The notes under the pieces are model-generated. The model saw only the letters and a list, made by a program, of their open reading frames with translations. It ran no database searches and had not been told where the DNA came from. This document shows, one piece after another, positions 26,071 through 34,597 of a stretch of 64,000 nucleotides of DNA. This DNA is from Gammaproteobacteria bacterium (lineage in GTDB: Bacteria; Pseudomonadota; Gammaproteobacteria; GCA-001735895), in the NCBI GenBank assembly GCA_029862005.1, contig JAOTYD010000013.1:28424-92423 (forward strand). Reading direction: 5' to 3'. Within the stretch, counting starts at the first letter, position 1; each line of letters opens with the position of its first letter. A program made the position numbers and the translations under genes.

Positions 26071-28521
26071 TCAGGAGCGTAATATTTTCATGGGTGAAAT
26101 ATTATAAACCCTACGGCTTACCAGGGTACCGGCCAGCGTGAGAACGAGGCAGGCTGAAACCAGGCTGTAAATCCATACCATCGGCGATAACTGGAATTCA
26201 ATCTTGAAAAAATAAACGCTAATCGCCCAACCGGCCAGGCTCGCCAAACAGGCCGAGAAAAAACCGATCAAGGCGCCCATCAGCGTGTATTCGAACACGT
26301 GCACCCGGTACAGCTGGCTGGTATGCGCACTCAGGGCGCGCAGCAGCGAAGATTCGATCTCACGTTCCTGTCTACCGGTTTGTATCGCGGCGAGTAACAC
26401 GATGGTTGCAGAGGCCAGTGCAAACAGGAAAAAGAATTGCAGGGCAACAGTCGCCTTGTCAACGATGGCGCGCACGCGCGCCATCAGTTCGCTGATATCG
26501 AGCAGGGTCACCGAGGGATAGCGCTTCAAAAGCTGCTTCAGATCAGCCTTGTTCTGGTCTGTGATCAGAGCGCTCAACAACCAGGTTTGTGGAAAAGACT
26601 CGAGTAATTCAGAATTTGCGATCAGGTAGAAATTGGGTTTGAAATTTTCCCATACGACCGAACGAATGCTGGTCACCTCCGCCTGCATAACCTTGCTGCC
26701 GACAGTCATCGTGAGCCTGTCACCGAGTTTCAAATCCAGTCTTTTCGCCATCCCCTCTTCCACCGACATTTGCGCCAGTCCCGGATTCGCGCTCAGCCAC
26801 TGGCCTTCGACTATCCTGTTTTGATCGGGTATTTCTTCCGCATAGGTAATGTTGAAAGTGTGCGTTACCGAATGGGATGCACGCGGGTCGGAAAAATCGA
26901 TCTTGTCGACATCTACTGAATTGATTTGCGACATCCTCGCGCGCACCAGCGCATAGGGTGTCGACGCGTCGATACGCCGCTGCTCGAAAAAATTCCTGAT
27001 GCCGCCCACGTCCTCGCTGCGTATATTGATCAGGAAATAGTTTGGGATATTCTCGGGCAACTGCGCCTCCCATTCGCCCAGCAGTTCATCCTTGACCACG
27101 GCGATTAAAAGAATCGCGATCAATACCAGGCTGAATCCCGCCATCACGTAGATCGCGCCGCGAGAGGTTGCCTGCAAGCGGCTCAGCAGGTATTGCCGCA
27201 ACCAGAACCTGCGCCGCGAGGAAAACAGCAGCAGTTTCACCATCCATCCCAGGATGAGCGGCAATACCAGGGCGCAGGCCAGCACCAGCGCCAGCGTGGC
27301 CACCGCCAGTATCGAGCTTTGCATCAGCATCATCAGGACGATGAATATGGCAACAATCGCGCTGCTCGATATTAACAGCCCGCGGATCAGGGAACGCCGG
27401 TTGCCGCCGCTACGTAACACCTGCATCGGCGGAGTCGCGGTTGCGTTGACCAGGTACGGCAGCGAAAAACCCGATAGCGCCAGCAATCCAACCAGCGCCG
27501 CCGTCAGGTAGGGCCGCAAACCGTATACCTGGGGTAGCGTTCTACCAAACCATCCATCCAGCGCCCACTGCAGCGGAAATTGCGTGCACCAACCAACCAG
27601 CACACCGATGACGGTGGCCGCGATCCAGAGCGCACCGAGCTGACGCAGGTAATACTTCAGCAGGCTGAACTGCGAAATGCCGAAGGCGCGTAGCATCGCT
27701 ACTTTCGGGGCTTCCTGGCTGGCCGTGTAACGGGCGGTAATGGCGATTGCCGCCATCGCAATTACCAGCGTCAACACGATTGCAAGCGCAAAAAACTTTC
27801 GTGTCCGCTCCAGTGCCTGTCGCATTTCCGGCCGGGCATTTTCTAGATCCTGGATTTCTTCCCCGGGTTTCAAATTCTGGCTGAGCCAGTTCTTGTAACT
27901 TGCTACATCGGCCTGCTCGCCGGCAAACATCAGTCGATAACGGACGCGGCTGCCCGGTATGACGAGACCGGTTTCGGCAAGATCGTCAAGATTCATCAGT
28001 ACCCGTGGCGCCAGGTTAAAGATGGCCCCACCCCGGTCGGGCTCGTAGGTTAAAAGCCAGCCGCTATCGAAAGATTGATTGCCCAGGCTGATCCTGGTGC
28101 CGACGAGGTCGCTGAGCTTGGTATCAACCCAGACCTGGCCACTCGATGGAATTTCTGTTGTCGTGGTGCGCGTGCCGGTTACCTCCCGGGCTATTTCCAA
28201 CCTGCCGCGCAACGGATAGGCATTATCGACCGCCTTTAATTCTACCAGCCGCGGATTATCGTCGATAAAAATGGCGGTACGCAGGCTTGCACTCTGGCTG
28301 ATTTGCAGACCTTGCCTGCGGGCTTCCTGGCGATACTCGTCCGCAAATTCATTGCTGGAAACAATCACCATATCGGCCGCCAGTAATTCGCTCGCCTGGC
28401 GATCGAGCAACAGCCCGATACGATCGGTAATCAGCTGGCTGGAGGTGACGATGCCGACCGTAATCACGGTGGCGATAAACATCAGCCAATAGGAATGGAG
28501 AGTGGCGCGTTTAACCTTCAT
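26071..28521 (-). CDS. ybbP: ABC transporter permease, FtsX/YbbP family
   Basis: An 816-residue protein with an N-terminal helix, a large periplasmic domain, a central bundle of helices (about residues 240-480, including FFALAIVLTLVIAMAAIAI), a second periplasmic domain and four C-terminal helices with the FtsX domain. This is the architecture of E. coli YbbP, paired with the ATPase YbbA. Substrate is unknown; the family is linked to lipid or lipoprotein handling. It lies 6 bases downstream of ybbA and 11 bases upstream of relA. Confidence 0.9.
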   Translation of the reverse strand: MKVKRATLHSYWLMFIATVITVGIVTSSQLITDRIGLLLDRQASELLAADMVIVSSNEFADEYRQEARRQGLQISQSASLRTAIFIDDNPRLVELKAVDNAYPLRGRLEIAREVTGTRTTTTEIPSSGQVWVDTKLSDLVGTRISLGNQSFDSGWLLTYEPDRGGAIFNLAPRVLMNLDDLAETGLVIPGSRVRYRLMFAGEQADVASYKNWLSQNLKPGEEIQDLENARPEMRQALERTRKFFALAIVLTLVIAMAAIAITARYTASQEAPKVAMLRAFGISQFSLLKYYLRQLGALWIAATVIGVLVGWCTQFPLQWALDGWFGRTLPQVYGLRPYLTAALVGLLALSGFSLPYLVNATATPPMQVLRSGGNRRSLIRGLLISSSAIVAIFIVLMMLMQSSILAVATLALVLACALVLPLILGWMVKLLLFSSRRRFWLRQYLLSRLQATSRGAIYVMAGFSLVLIAILLIAVVKDELLGEWEAQLPENIPNYFLINIRSEDVGGIRNFFEQRRIDASTPYALVRARMSQINSVDVDKIDFSDPRASHSVTHTFNITYAEEIPDQNRIVEGQWLSANPGLAQMSVEEGMAKRLDLKLGDRLTMTVGSKVMQAEVTSIRSVVWENFKPNFYLIANSELLESFPQTWLLSALITDQNKADLKQLLKRYPSVTLLDISELMARVRAIVDKATVALQFFFLFALASATIVLLAAIQTGRQEREIESSLLRALSAHTSQLYRVHVFEYTLMGALIGFFSACLASLAGWAISVYFFKIEFQLSPMVWIYSLVSACLVLTLAGTLVSRRVYNISPMKILRS

Positions 28522-28527
28522 TACATA

Positions 28528-29208
28528 TCAGTTTGCTAGCAGTTTGCCCGATTCGATCAGGATCTGGCGATCCCCTCGTTCCAGCAATTCCTCTTCATGC
28601 GTTACCAGAACCAGCGTGGTGCCCGACTGGTCACGTAAATGGAACATTAAATCGGTGATCTGGCGACCGGTGACCGCATCCAGATTACCCGTCGGTTCGT
28701 CGGCAAACAATACCTTCGGACTAGTCGCGTAGGCCCGGGCAATTGCCACCCGCTGCTGTTCGCCACCCGAAAGATGCTCAACCAGGGTATCGGTTTTAGC
28801 TTCCAGGCCCACCTGTTGCAAGCTCGCGATGGCAAGCTGATGGGCATCATCAATCCCGGCCAGTTCGAGCGGTAGCATGACGTTTTGTGCTGCCGTTGCA
28901 CCCTGCACCAGGTGAAAGGACTGGAACACGAAGCCTACTCGTCCAGCCCGTATCGACGAACGCTGTTCTTCGTTCGCATCGGTCAGATTATGGCCAAATA
29001 GGATCACGTCTCCACTGCTGGCCTGATCGAGACCCGCCATCAAACCCAGCAGCGTGGTTTTACCGGAACCCGAGGCACCCTTGATGACAACGGCCTCCTG
29101 GTACTTAACATCCAGCGATATATTGTCTAGGATATCGAGCTTTCCATTCGGGGTATCAACGGTCTTGCATACCTGGTTCAATTCAATGCAGAAATTATCT
29201 TCGGCCAT
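28528..29208 (-). CDS. ybbA: ABC transporter ATP-binding protein YbbA
   Basis: A 226-residue LolD/MacB-type ATPase. Walker A is GASGSGKTT, the signature is HLSGGEQQRVAIARA, and Walker B is KVLFADEPTGNLD, all intact. It should energise the YbbP permease encoded next. Its ATG (minus strand, 29206-29208) overlaps the 5' end of the divergent tesA gene, so the two cannot have a normal intergenic promoter region. Confidence 0.93.
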   Translation of the reverse strand: MAEDNFCIELNQVCKTVDTPNGKLDILDNISLDVKYQEAVVIKGASGSGKTTLLGLMAGLDQASSGDVILFGHNLTDANEEQRSSIRAGRVGFVFQSFHLVQGATAAQNVMLPLELAGIDDAHQLAIASLQQVGLEAKTDTLVEHLSGGEQQRVAIARAYATSPKVLFADEPTGNLDAVTGRQITDLMFHLRDQSGTTLVLVTHEEELLERGDRQILIESGKLLAN

Positions 29209-29815
29209 GGTCCTGTTCTTGTTGCTGGGCTTTCACTGCAGTGGTAATGCAACTCACGCCGCGACACGCATCCTCATTGTAGGCGACAGTCTGAGCGCCG
29301 CCCACGATATATCGATAGAAAAAGGTTGGGCGCAACTGTTCAGCTCCAATATAAGGTCAAGTTTTCCGCAAACAAGCGTTATCAATGCCAGCATCAGCGG
29401 GGAAACCACGTTTGGCGGCCTGCAACGCCTGCCGGGATTGCTGGCGGAACATCAACCCACGCACCTGATTATAGAGCTGGGCGGCAACGACGGGCTGCGC
29501 GGGCTCGGTTTCGAGCAGAGCACGGAAAACCTGCGGCAAATGGTAAAACTTGCCGAAGACCGCTCAACAACGGTGCTGTTGATCGGGGTGCGCATGCCAC
29601 CGAACTTCGGGGCCGCCTATAACGAGCGCTTTCAGCAAATCTTCGAAACCATTACCGACGAATTCGGAATACACTACCTGCCCAGGTTTCTCGACGGGAT
29701 CGCGGCCAGTGATCCCGCCCTGATGCAGGCAGACGGAATTCATCCGACGGCTATTGCCCAACCGATTCTGGCGCGGAAGGTTGAAGCCAAGATGATTCGA
29801 ATTCTCAATCACTGA
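29186..29815 (+). CDS. tesA: Periplasmic arylesterase/acyl-CoA thioesterase TesA (SGNH)
   Basis: An SGNH hydrolase of about 209 residues with the four blocks ILIVGDSLSAAHD, ASISGETTFGG, ELGGNDGLRG and DGIHPT, the last carrying the catalytic Asp and His. A signal peptide is present. ATG 29186 (MQKLSSAMVLFLLLGF) gives a basic n-region; ATG 29207 would start straight in the hydrophobic part, so 29186 is preferred although it overlaps ybbA by 23 bases head to head. The stop overlaps the convergent HAD gene by 11 bases. Confidence 0.9.
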   Translation: MQKLSSAMVLFLLLGFHCSGNATHAATRILIVGDSLSAAHDISIEKGWAQLFSSNIRSSFPQTSVINASISGETTFGGLQRLPGLLAEHQPTHLIIELGGNDGLRGLGFEQSTENLRQMVKLAEDRSTTVLLIGVRMPPNFGAAYNERFQQIFETITDEFGIHYLPRFLDGIAASDPALMQADGIHPTAIAQPILARKVEAKMIRILNH

Positions 29816-30497
29816 GCAACGCCTCAAGCTGATGCAAATCGGTCACCTCGTACTCTGGTGCAGGTGAGTGATGCGGCCACGCGACGCCTTCGCGGTTGAC
29901 CCAGACCGCCTGGTAACCGGCTTCCAGCGCACCCACCACATCGTAAACGGGGTGATCACCCACGTAGACAATTTCTTCCGGCAGGGCCTCGAAGCGTTCG
30001 GCCAGGTGCTGGTAAATCAAGCGATCCGGTTTAGCCGCCATCACGTCGGCAGCACTGACCGAATGCTCGATCAGGTGATCGAGCCCAACATGCGGAATAC
30101 TGGCATTGCCATTGGTGATGGAACCAAGACGGTATTTCTGCCCGAGTCGGTGCAGGCAAGGTAATACGTCGTCATAAAACTCGACCTGCTGACGTGCCTC
30201 GAAAAAAATATCAAAGCCGTTCCTAGCGACCTGTTCGCCGTCGTAATCATGGATCTCGCCGAGGTGCTGCAGGAAATCGCAGCGCATCGCGGTCATATCC
30301 ACAGCGTAGTGCTGCTCGCGACCGCTGAATTCGCGGCGGTATTCGAGCATCTGAGCAGGATCAAATCGTTCCGTGATGCGCGGATAGTGTTTTTCCAGCC
30401 ATTGATACAGCAGTTCCTCGGCACGATGAATCGTCGGCATGCAGGGCCAGAGGGTATCATCAAGGTCGAAGGCAATTACGGTTACCTGTCTAATCAC
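29805..30497 (-). CDS. HAD-superfamily phosphatase (YigB-like)
   Basis: A 230-residue haloacid-dehalogenase-type phosphatase. Motif I is FDLDDTLWPC (Asp11, Asp13), motif II lies in LGSITNGNAS, motif III is the Lys of AKPDRLIYQ, and motif IV is YVGDHPVYDVVGA. The YigB relative in E. coli acts on the riboflavin precursor 5-amino-6-(5-phosphoribitylamino)uracil; that role is plausible here but not shown. It is divergent from ispG across a 195-base gap with no clear promoter. Confidence 0.85.
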   Translation of the reverse strand: MIRQVTVIAFDLDDTLWPCMPTIHRAEELLYQWLEKHYPRITERFDPAQMLEYRREFSGREQHYAVDMTAMRCDFLQHLGEIHDYDGEQVARNGFDIFFEARQQVEFYDDVLPCLHRLGQKYRLGSITNGNASIPHVGLDHLIEHSVSAADVMAAKPDRLIYQHLAERFEALPEEIVYVGDHPVYDVVGALEAGYQAVWVNREGVAWPHHSPAPEYEVTDLHQLEALLSD

Positions 30498-30692
30498 GAC
30501 GGTTCCAGTCTAAACAGGCTGGGATTTTAAAGGTTTTGTTGCACTTGCGAAACAGCCTACTGGTATCGATGGCCCCGTGACCGAATCCCGGAAAATTTGA
30601 CTTCGGGCGAATTTTAACCTGCGGGTATAGTGCTTTCACTGTCAGGCAATGTTCATTACTATTAGCGACCTTCAGGACGTAGACGACATTTG

Positions 30693-31907
30693 ATGGATAC
30701 TAACAGCAGCAGGCATCGCGTTGATGTTTCCGGCGTAATCATCGGCGGCGGTGCACCGATCGTGGTGCAATCGATGACGAACACCGATACGGTCGATATC
30801 GCGGCAACCGTAGCGCAGATCAAACTGCTATACGAGGCTGGATCAGAACTGGTGCGTATCACCGTTAATAACGACGCTGCCGCGCGCGCGGTGCCGCACA
30901 TCATCGATCAGCTTGATGCCCAGGATTGCCGGGTTCCCGTCGTTGGTGATTTTCATTTCAACGGTCATAAATTGCTCGCTCAACACGATGCCTGCGCGCG
31001 TGCGCTGGCAAAATACCGCATCAATCCGGGTAATGTCGGGCATGGTAAAAAACGCGACAAACAGTTCAGCGACATGATCGAAATCGCCTGTCGCCACGAC
31101 AAACCCGTTCGTATAGGTGTTAACTGGGGCAGCCTCGACCAGCAGCTCCTCGCGAACATGCTCACCCGCAATGCCAATCTCGCTGATCCGCTGTCGCTCA
31201 CGACCATCAACCGCCAGGCGGTCATCGAATCGGCGCTTGGCAGCGCAACATTTGCCGAGGATATCGGTCTTCCCGCCGATCACATCGTCATCAGCTGTAA
31301 AATGAGCCGTGTGCCGGACCTGATCGATGTTTATCAAACCCTGGCGGAACGTTGCCGATATGCGCTACATCTTGGCCTGACCGAAGCCGGCATGGGCGAC
31401 CCGGGTGTCATCGCCTCGAGCGCTGCCCTCGCCATTCTGTTGAACCAGGGTATCGGCGATACGATTCGTGTCTCGCTCACGCCCGAGCCCGGTGCAACGC
31501 GCGAACGCGAAGTGAAGGTCGCGCAACAAGTGTTGCAGTCCCTGGCGTTACGTTCCTTCACCCCGACTGTAACGGCCTGCCCCGGCTGCGGACGCACCAC
31601 GAGCGAATATTTCCAGGAGCTTGCCCTGCAGATTCAACAGGAATTGGACCAATCGATGCCCGCGTGGAAACACCAGTTTCCGGGTGTTGAATCGATGAAG
31701 GTTGCGGTGATGGGATGCGTCGTAAATGGACCAGGTGAGAGCAAGCACGCCAATATAGGAATCAGCCTGCCAGGCACCGGTGAAAATCCGGTGGCGCCGG
31801 TCTACCAGGATGGTCAAAAAACCGTTACTTTAAAGGGAGATAATATTGCCGACGAGTTTATCGGCCTGGTAAAAGACTACGTCGAATCGCACTATGGTGC
31901 CGGTTAG
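30693..31907 (+). CDS. ispG: 4-hydroxy-3-methylbut-2-en-1-yl diphosphate synthase IspG
   Basis: A 404-residue iron-sulfur enzyme of the MEP isoprenoid pathway. [12 protein letters not shown] starts the TIM barrel; the [4Fe-4S] cysteines are in [10 protein letters not shown] (two) and [14 protein letters not shown] (one). It converts MEcPP to HMBPP. ATG 30693 is preferred over the TTG at 30690. In most gammaproteobacteria ispG lies between rodZ and hisS; here it is alone, about 21 kb away. Its stop overlaps the convergent PilZ gene by 4 bases. Confidence 0.96.
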   Translation: MDTNSSRHRVDVSGVIIGGGAPIVVQSMTNTDTVDIAATVAQIKLLYEAGSELVRITVNNDAAARAVPHIIDQLDAQDCRVPVVGDFHFNGHKLLAQHDACARALAKYRINPGNVGHGKKRDKQFSDMIEIACRHDKPVRIGVNWGSLDQQLLANMLTRNANLADPLSLTTINRQAVIESALGSATFAEDIGLPADHIVISCKMSRVPDLIDVYQTLAERCRYALHLGLTEAGMGDPGVIASSAALAILLNQGIGDTIRVSLTPEPGATREREVKVAQQVLQSLALRSFTPTVTACPGCGRTTSEYFQELALQIQQELDQSMPAWKHQFPGVESMKVAVMGCVVNGPGESKHANIGISLPGTGENPVAPVYQDGQKTVTLKGDNIADEFIGLVKDYVESHYGAG

Positions 31908-32197
31908 CCCTTAACCAGCTTGATTTCACATGCAATTTCAAACAGCACTTCGTTATCGGTAACCCGGGTGACAACAGCCGTCGCCTCCATCGGGGGCGTG
32001 TCCGAGTTACTAGGCGTCAGGGTGATTTTGAGAACGGTACCCTCGTCAAATCCTTCGTTGGAAGTAAACAGGATCCCCTTGCTGCTCAGATTGATAACGC
32101 TGCCGGTATATTGCCTGGTACTTCCCGTCTTCGAAAAACTCATCTCGCAATCGATAGGCATGCGCAAAAAGTCGCGTTTTTCAGCGTAATCGATCAT
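31904..32197 (-). CDS. PilZ-domain c-di-GMP-binding protein
   Basis: A 97-residue single-domain PilZ protein. [14 protein letters not shown] has the RxxxR motif and [10 protein letters not shown] matches the (D/N)xSxxG motif, so c-di-GMP binding should be intact. It lies 12 bases downstream of the STAS gene on the same strand, near a GGDEF protein and a CheY-like regulator, which suggests a local c-di-GMP signalling group. Confidence 0.88.
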   Translation of the reverse strand: MIDYAEKRDFLRMPIDCEMSFSKTGSTRQYTGSVINLSSKGILFTSNEGFDEGTVLKITLTPSNSDTPPMEATAVVTRVTDNEVLFEIACEIKLVKG

Positions 32198-32209
32198 CAG
32201 AGAATCCCG

Positions 32210-32512
32210 TTAAAGTTTGAACAATTTTCCGAAATTGGCAACATCGAGAATCTTGCGCACTTCGGGGGAGGCTTGGGTAATTTCGATATTCGACGATTCC
32301 CCGCCCGCATGTTCGCGCAGTAATAACAACATGCCCAATGCCGAACTATCCAGATATTCGGTATTCGACAAATCTACCACATACTCGGTACCCTTGCCTG
32401 CGGTATCTGCGTAGGAAGCCCGAAATTCGTCGTACAGTTGGAAATCGAACTTTCCGGCAACGGCGATGGTGACTTTGTTACCGTCATCGGTAACCGTCAT
32501 ATTTATACTCAT
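32210..32512 (-). CDS. STAS-domain anti-sigma factor antagonist
   Basis: A 100-residue STAS domain (SpoIIAA/RsbV type). The phosphorylatable serine lies in VVDLSNTEYLDSSALGML. ATG 32512 is preceded by GGAAGAGG at good spacing. Such proteins are switched by a kinase/phosphatase pair (partner-switching); no HATPase kinase is in this window, so the partner is elsewhere. It follows a possible 34-residue small gene and precedes the PilZ gene. Confidence 0.88.
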   Translation of the reverse strand: MSINMTVTDDGNKVTIAVAGKFDFQLYDEFRASYADTAGKGTEYVVDLSNTEYLDSSALGMLLLLREHAGGESSNIEITQASPEVRKILDVANFGKLFKL

Positions 32513-32546
32513 TGTATTACCTCTTCCGAGTTGCAGCCCGGCGTGA

Positions 32547-32651
32547 TTAAACCATTTCAACGCTGCCAAGGTCCAGTGAGAATTGCGATTCTGCGGTCTG
32601 CGATTTCGCTGACACCAACGCCATCCCGGCACGTGATTCCTTAACATTCAT
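32547..32651 (-). CDS. Possible small protein, 34 residues
   Basis: A short frame ATG 32651 to TAA 32547 begins MNVKESRAGMALVSAKSQ and ends SLDLGSVEMV. It lies between the candidate promoter at 32675-32702 and the STAS gene, 34 bases from its start, on the same strand. There is no recognised family and the ribosome site is weak. It could be a real small protein, a leader, or chance. Confidence 0.35.
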   Translation of the reverse strand: MNVKESRAGMALVSAKSQTAESQFSLDLGSVEMV

Positions 32652-32674
32652 TTCAGGTTCGCCGATACCTTTAT

Positions 32675-32702
32675 TTTATAGACCAAATTCTTCACTTATC
32701 AA
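32675..32702 (-). promoter_or_regulatory. Candidate sigma-70 promoter for STAS/PilZ genes
   Basis: On the minus strand TTGATA (32702-32697) and TATAAA (32680-32675) are 16 bases apart. The transcript would cover the 34-codon frame, the STAS gene and the PilZ gene. Confidence 0.5.
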
Positions 32703-32837
32703 AGGTTTGCAGGGACCTTTCAATGTAAAGTTTGAACTTGGGTACTCGGTCTTTGACACGATTGCGGTACAAAATAGATCAATCAGCAACCACGAGCTGG
32801 GCCGGGATCAATCGATCGTTCGCCATCAATCCGGCGT

Positions 32838-33200
32838 TTAACCTAGCGTGCGCCTGATGACATCGATCAACTGGGCTTCGTTAACAGGCTTGACTATCCA
32901 TCCGTTCGCACCAGCACGTTTGCCGGCCTGCTTCTTGTCGGTGCCCGATTCCGTCGTCAATACCAGCAGTGGCGTTCCCTCGAAACCCGGCAGCTTGCGC
33001 AATTCCGAGACCAGCGTGATGCCGTCCATGTTGGGCATATAAACATCGGTAATAACCAGGTCAAAAGCCTGCGCACGTGCCATCTTTAGCGCAACCTTCC
33101 CGTCTTCGGCCTGGATCACATCATGACCATCATTTTGCAGCGTCACGGCAAGCATTTGTCTCATTGTGTATGAATCATCGACTGCCAGTATTGTGGCCAT
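32838..33200 (-). CDS. CheY-like single-domain response regulator
   Basis: A 120-residue receiver domain with no output domain. AVDDSYTMRQ holds the acidic pair, DLVITDVYMPNMDG the phospho-acceptor Asp52, LTTES the switch Thr, and WIVKPV the conserved Lys. It resembles CheY-type regulators of motility or of chemosensory-like pathways. No histidine kinase is beside it. It lies upstream of the STAS/PilZ genes and downstream of the GGDEF gene on the same strand. Confidence 0.9.
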   Translation of the reverse strand: MATILAVDDSYTMRQMLAVTLQNDGHDVIQAEDGKVALKMARAQAFDLVITDVYMPNMDGITLVSELRKLPGFEGTPLLVLTTESGTDKKQAGKRAGANGWIVKPVNEAQLIDVIRRTLG

Positions 33201-33339
33201 GGAACTCTCACGCCTCCCTGGATTATGCCTTTAGGTGTAGTGTTCAATTCGAGGTGCAACGGGGAACGACACCTCGAGCCTTAGATATAGGCTATCTAAT
33301 GCAATTATGCTACGAACCCGATGCGAGCCATCCAGTTCT

Positions 33340-34269
33340 TTAACAGATGACGATCTGATTTTTACCGCTCAATTTCGCCCGCAACAAGGCTTTGTCGGCG
33401 CGCTTGAATGCACTCCAGAAATTATCGCTATGACGCACCAGCGTAATTCCAATACTAATCTGGACTTGCCCGGAGACCCCGCATTCCTGCAGATCGAGTT
33501 CATCAATACTGCTGCGGATACGTTCGCAAACATCGACCGCACCGTGGATATCAGTTTGCGCGAGGCCGCCGACAAATTCATCGCCACCATAGCGATAGAC
33601 GAGATCTGTATTGCGTACCACTTGGCTAATGACGCTGGCTACTTCGCGCAGCACCTGGTCGCCGGCTTCGTGACCACAGTTGTCGTTGATCTGCTTGAAA
33701 CCGTCTAGATCCATCACCAGTATCGCCATCGGTTGTCGATGGCGTTTAGCCAGGTCTATTTCCCGCGGCAGGTACTTCTCCATCGACATGCGGTTGTTCA
33801 AACCAGTCAGCGGATCGCGGTAGGCAGACTTGAGCGCAATCTGGTACATCAATGCATTTTTAACCGGGTAAATCAACGAACACAGCAGGTCTTCGAGCTC
33901 GCTGAGTTCGTGACTGTTAAAGTTCGAACGTTTAAACAGGGTTATTTCGCCCAATAGCTGGTTTTGCATCTTGAGCCGATAGCTCGCGCTGAATCCTTCT
34001 ATAGAGCCCTGTTCGATCCTGGTCTCAATGTCGTCGCATTCGAATCGATACCCGCAATAATCAACTTCACTGACGATTTCGGCCATGAATGCCTCGACGA
34101 CCTGGGACACTTCGAGATGGCGCGACAACAAATCTGAAATCTGCAATACACGGAGGTATTTTTTACTGCCCCGGGCCTTTTCAACCGGTCGAGGATCCAG
34201 GGCAATTACCTGGCCAGGCGCCCGTCGCACCGATTTAGCACCGGTTATTAATTGAATTGTCTGAGCCAT
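33340..34269 (-). CDS. GGDEF diguanylate cyclase
   Basis: A 309-residue protein with a GAF-like or other N-terminal sensory region (about residues 1-140, no membrane span) and a C-terminal GGDEF domain. The active site YRYGGDEFVG is intact and RNTD five residues before it is a canonical RxxD inhibitory site, so it should make c-di-GMP with product inhibition. A good ribosome site (AAGGTGAG) precedes ATG 34269. With the PilZ, STAS and CheY-like genes and the riboswitch at 42098, it shows c-di-GMP matters in this genome. Confidence 0.92.
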   Translation of the reverse strand: MAQTIQLITGAKSVRRAPGQVIALDPRPVEKARGSKKYLRVLQISDLLSRHLEVSQVVEAFMAEIVSEVDYCGYRFECDDIETRIEQGSIEGFSASYRLKMQNQLLGEITLFKRSNFNSHELSELEDLLCSLIYPVKNALMYQIALKSAYRDPLTGLNNRMSMEKYLPREIDLAKRHRQPMAILVMDLDGFKQINDNCGHEAGDQVLREVASVISQVVRNTDLVYRYGGDEFVGGLAQTDIHGAVDVCERIRSSIDELDLQECGVSGQVQISIGITLVRHSDNFWSAFKRADKALLRAKLSGKNQIVIC

Positions 34270-34383
34270 GTAATACTCACCTTTTTCTTAACTGCTGCAT
34301 TCCTGGGAATACATGCTAATTGCGTGCCAATTAATAAATTCCTTTAAAATCAATAATTTAAAAGTCTTATTAAGTTTAAATCA

Positions 34384-34415
34384 GTCAAAATGACATTTTT
34401 TTGTCGAATTTTGAC
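34384..34415. repeat. Nested AT-rich palindrome
   Basis: GTCAAAAT (34384-34391) pairs with ATTTTGAC (34408-34415) and inner GACA pairs with TGTC around six T. It lies in the 328-base gap between the divergent GGDEF and fliK genes and could be an operator or hairpin. The rest of the gap (34270-34597) is AT-rich with no clear promoter. Confidence 0.45.
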
Positions 34416-34597
34416 GACGAAATCGGCATTCGAGACAATAAACCGCCTCAAGAACTTGCCGTCGCGGCCGAATATCCCTCCAGGCGACATAATTTCAACG
34501 CTCTACCCATAGTCCCGGCGCCGATTCCGGCATTTTGGGTTCGATATAAATTGATCAAACGGCAGCTTCCGACCCGGGGTGGAAAATAATTGCCAGC

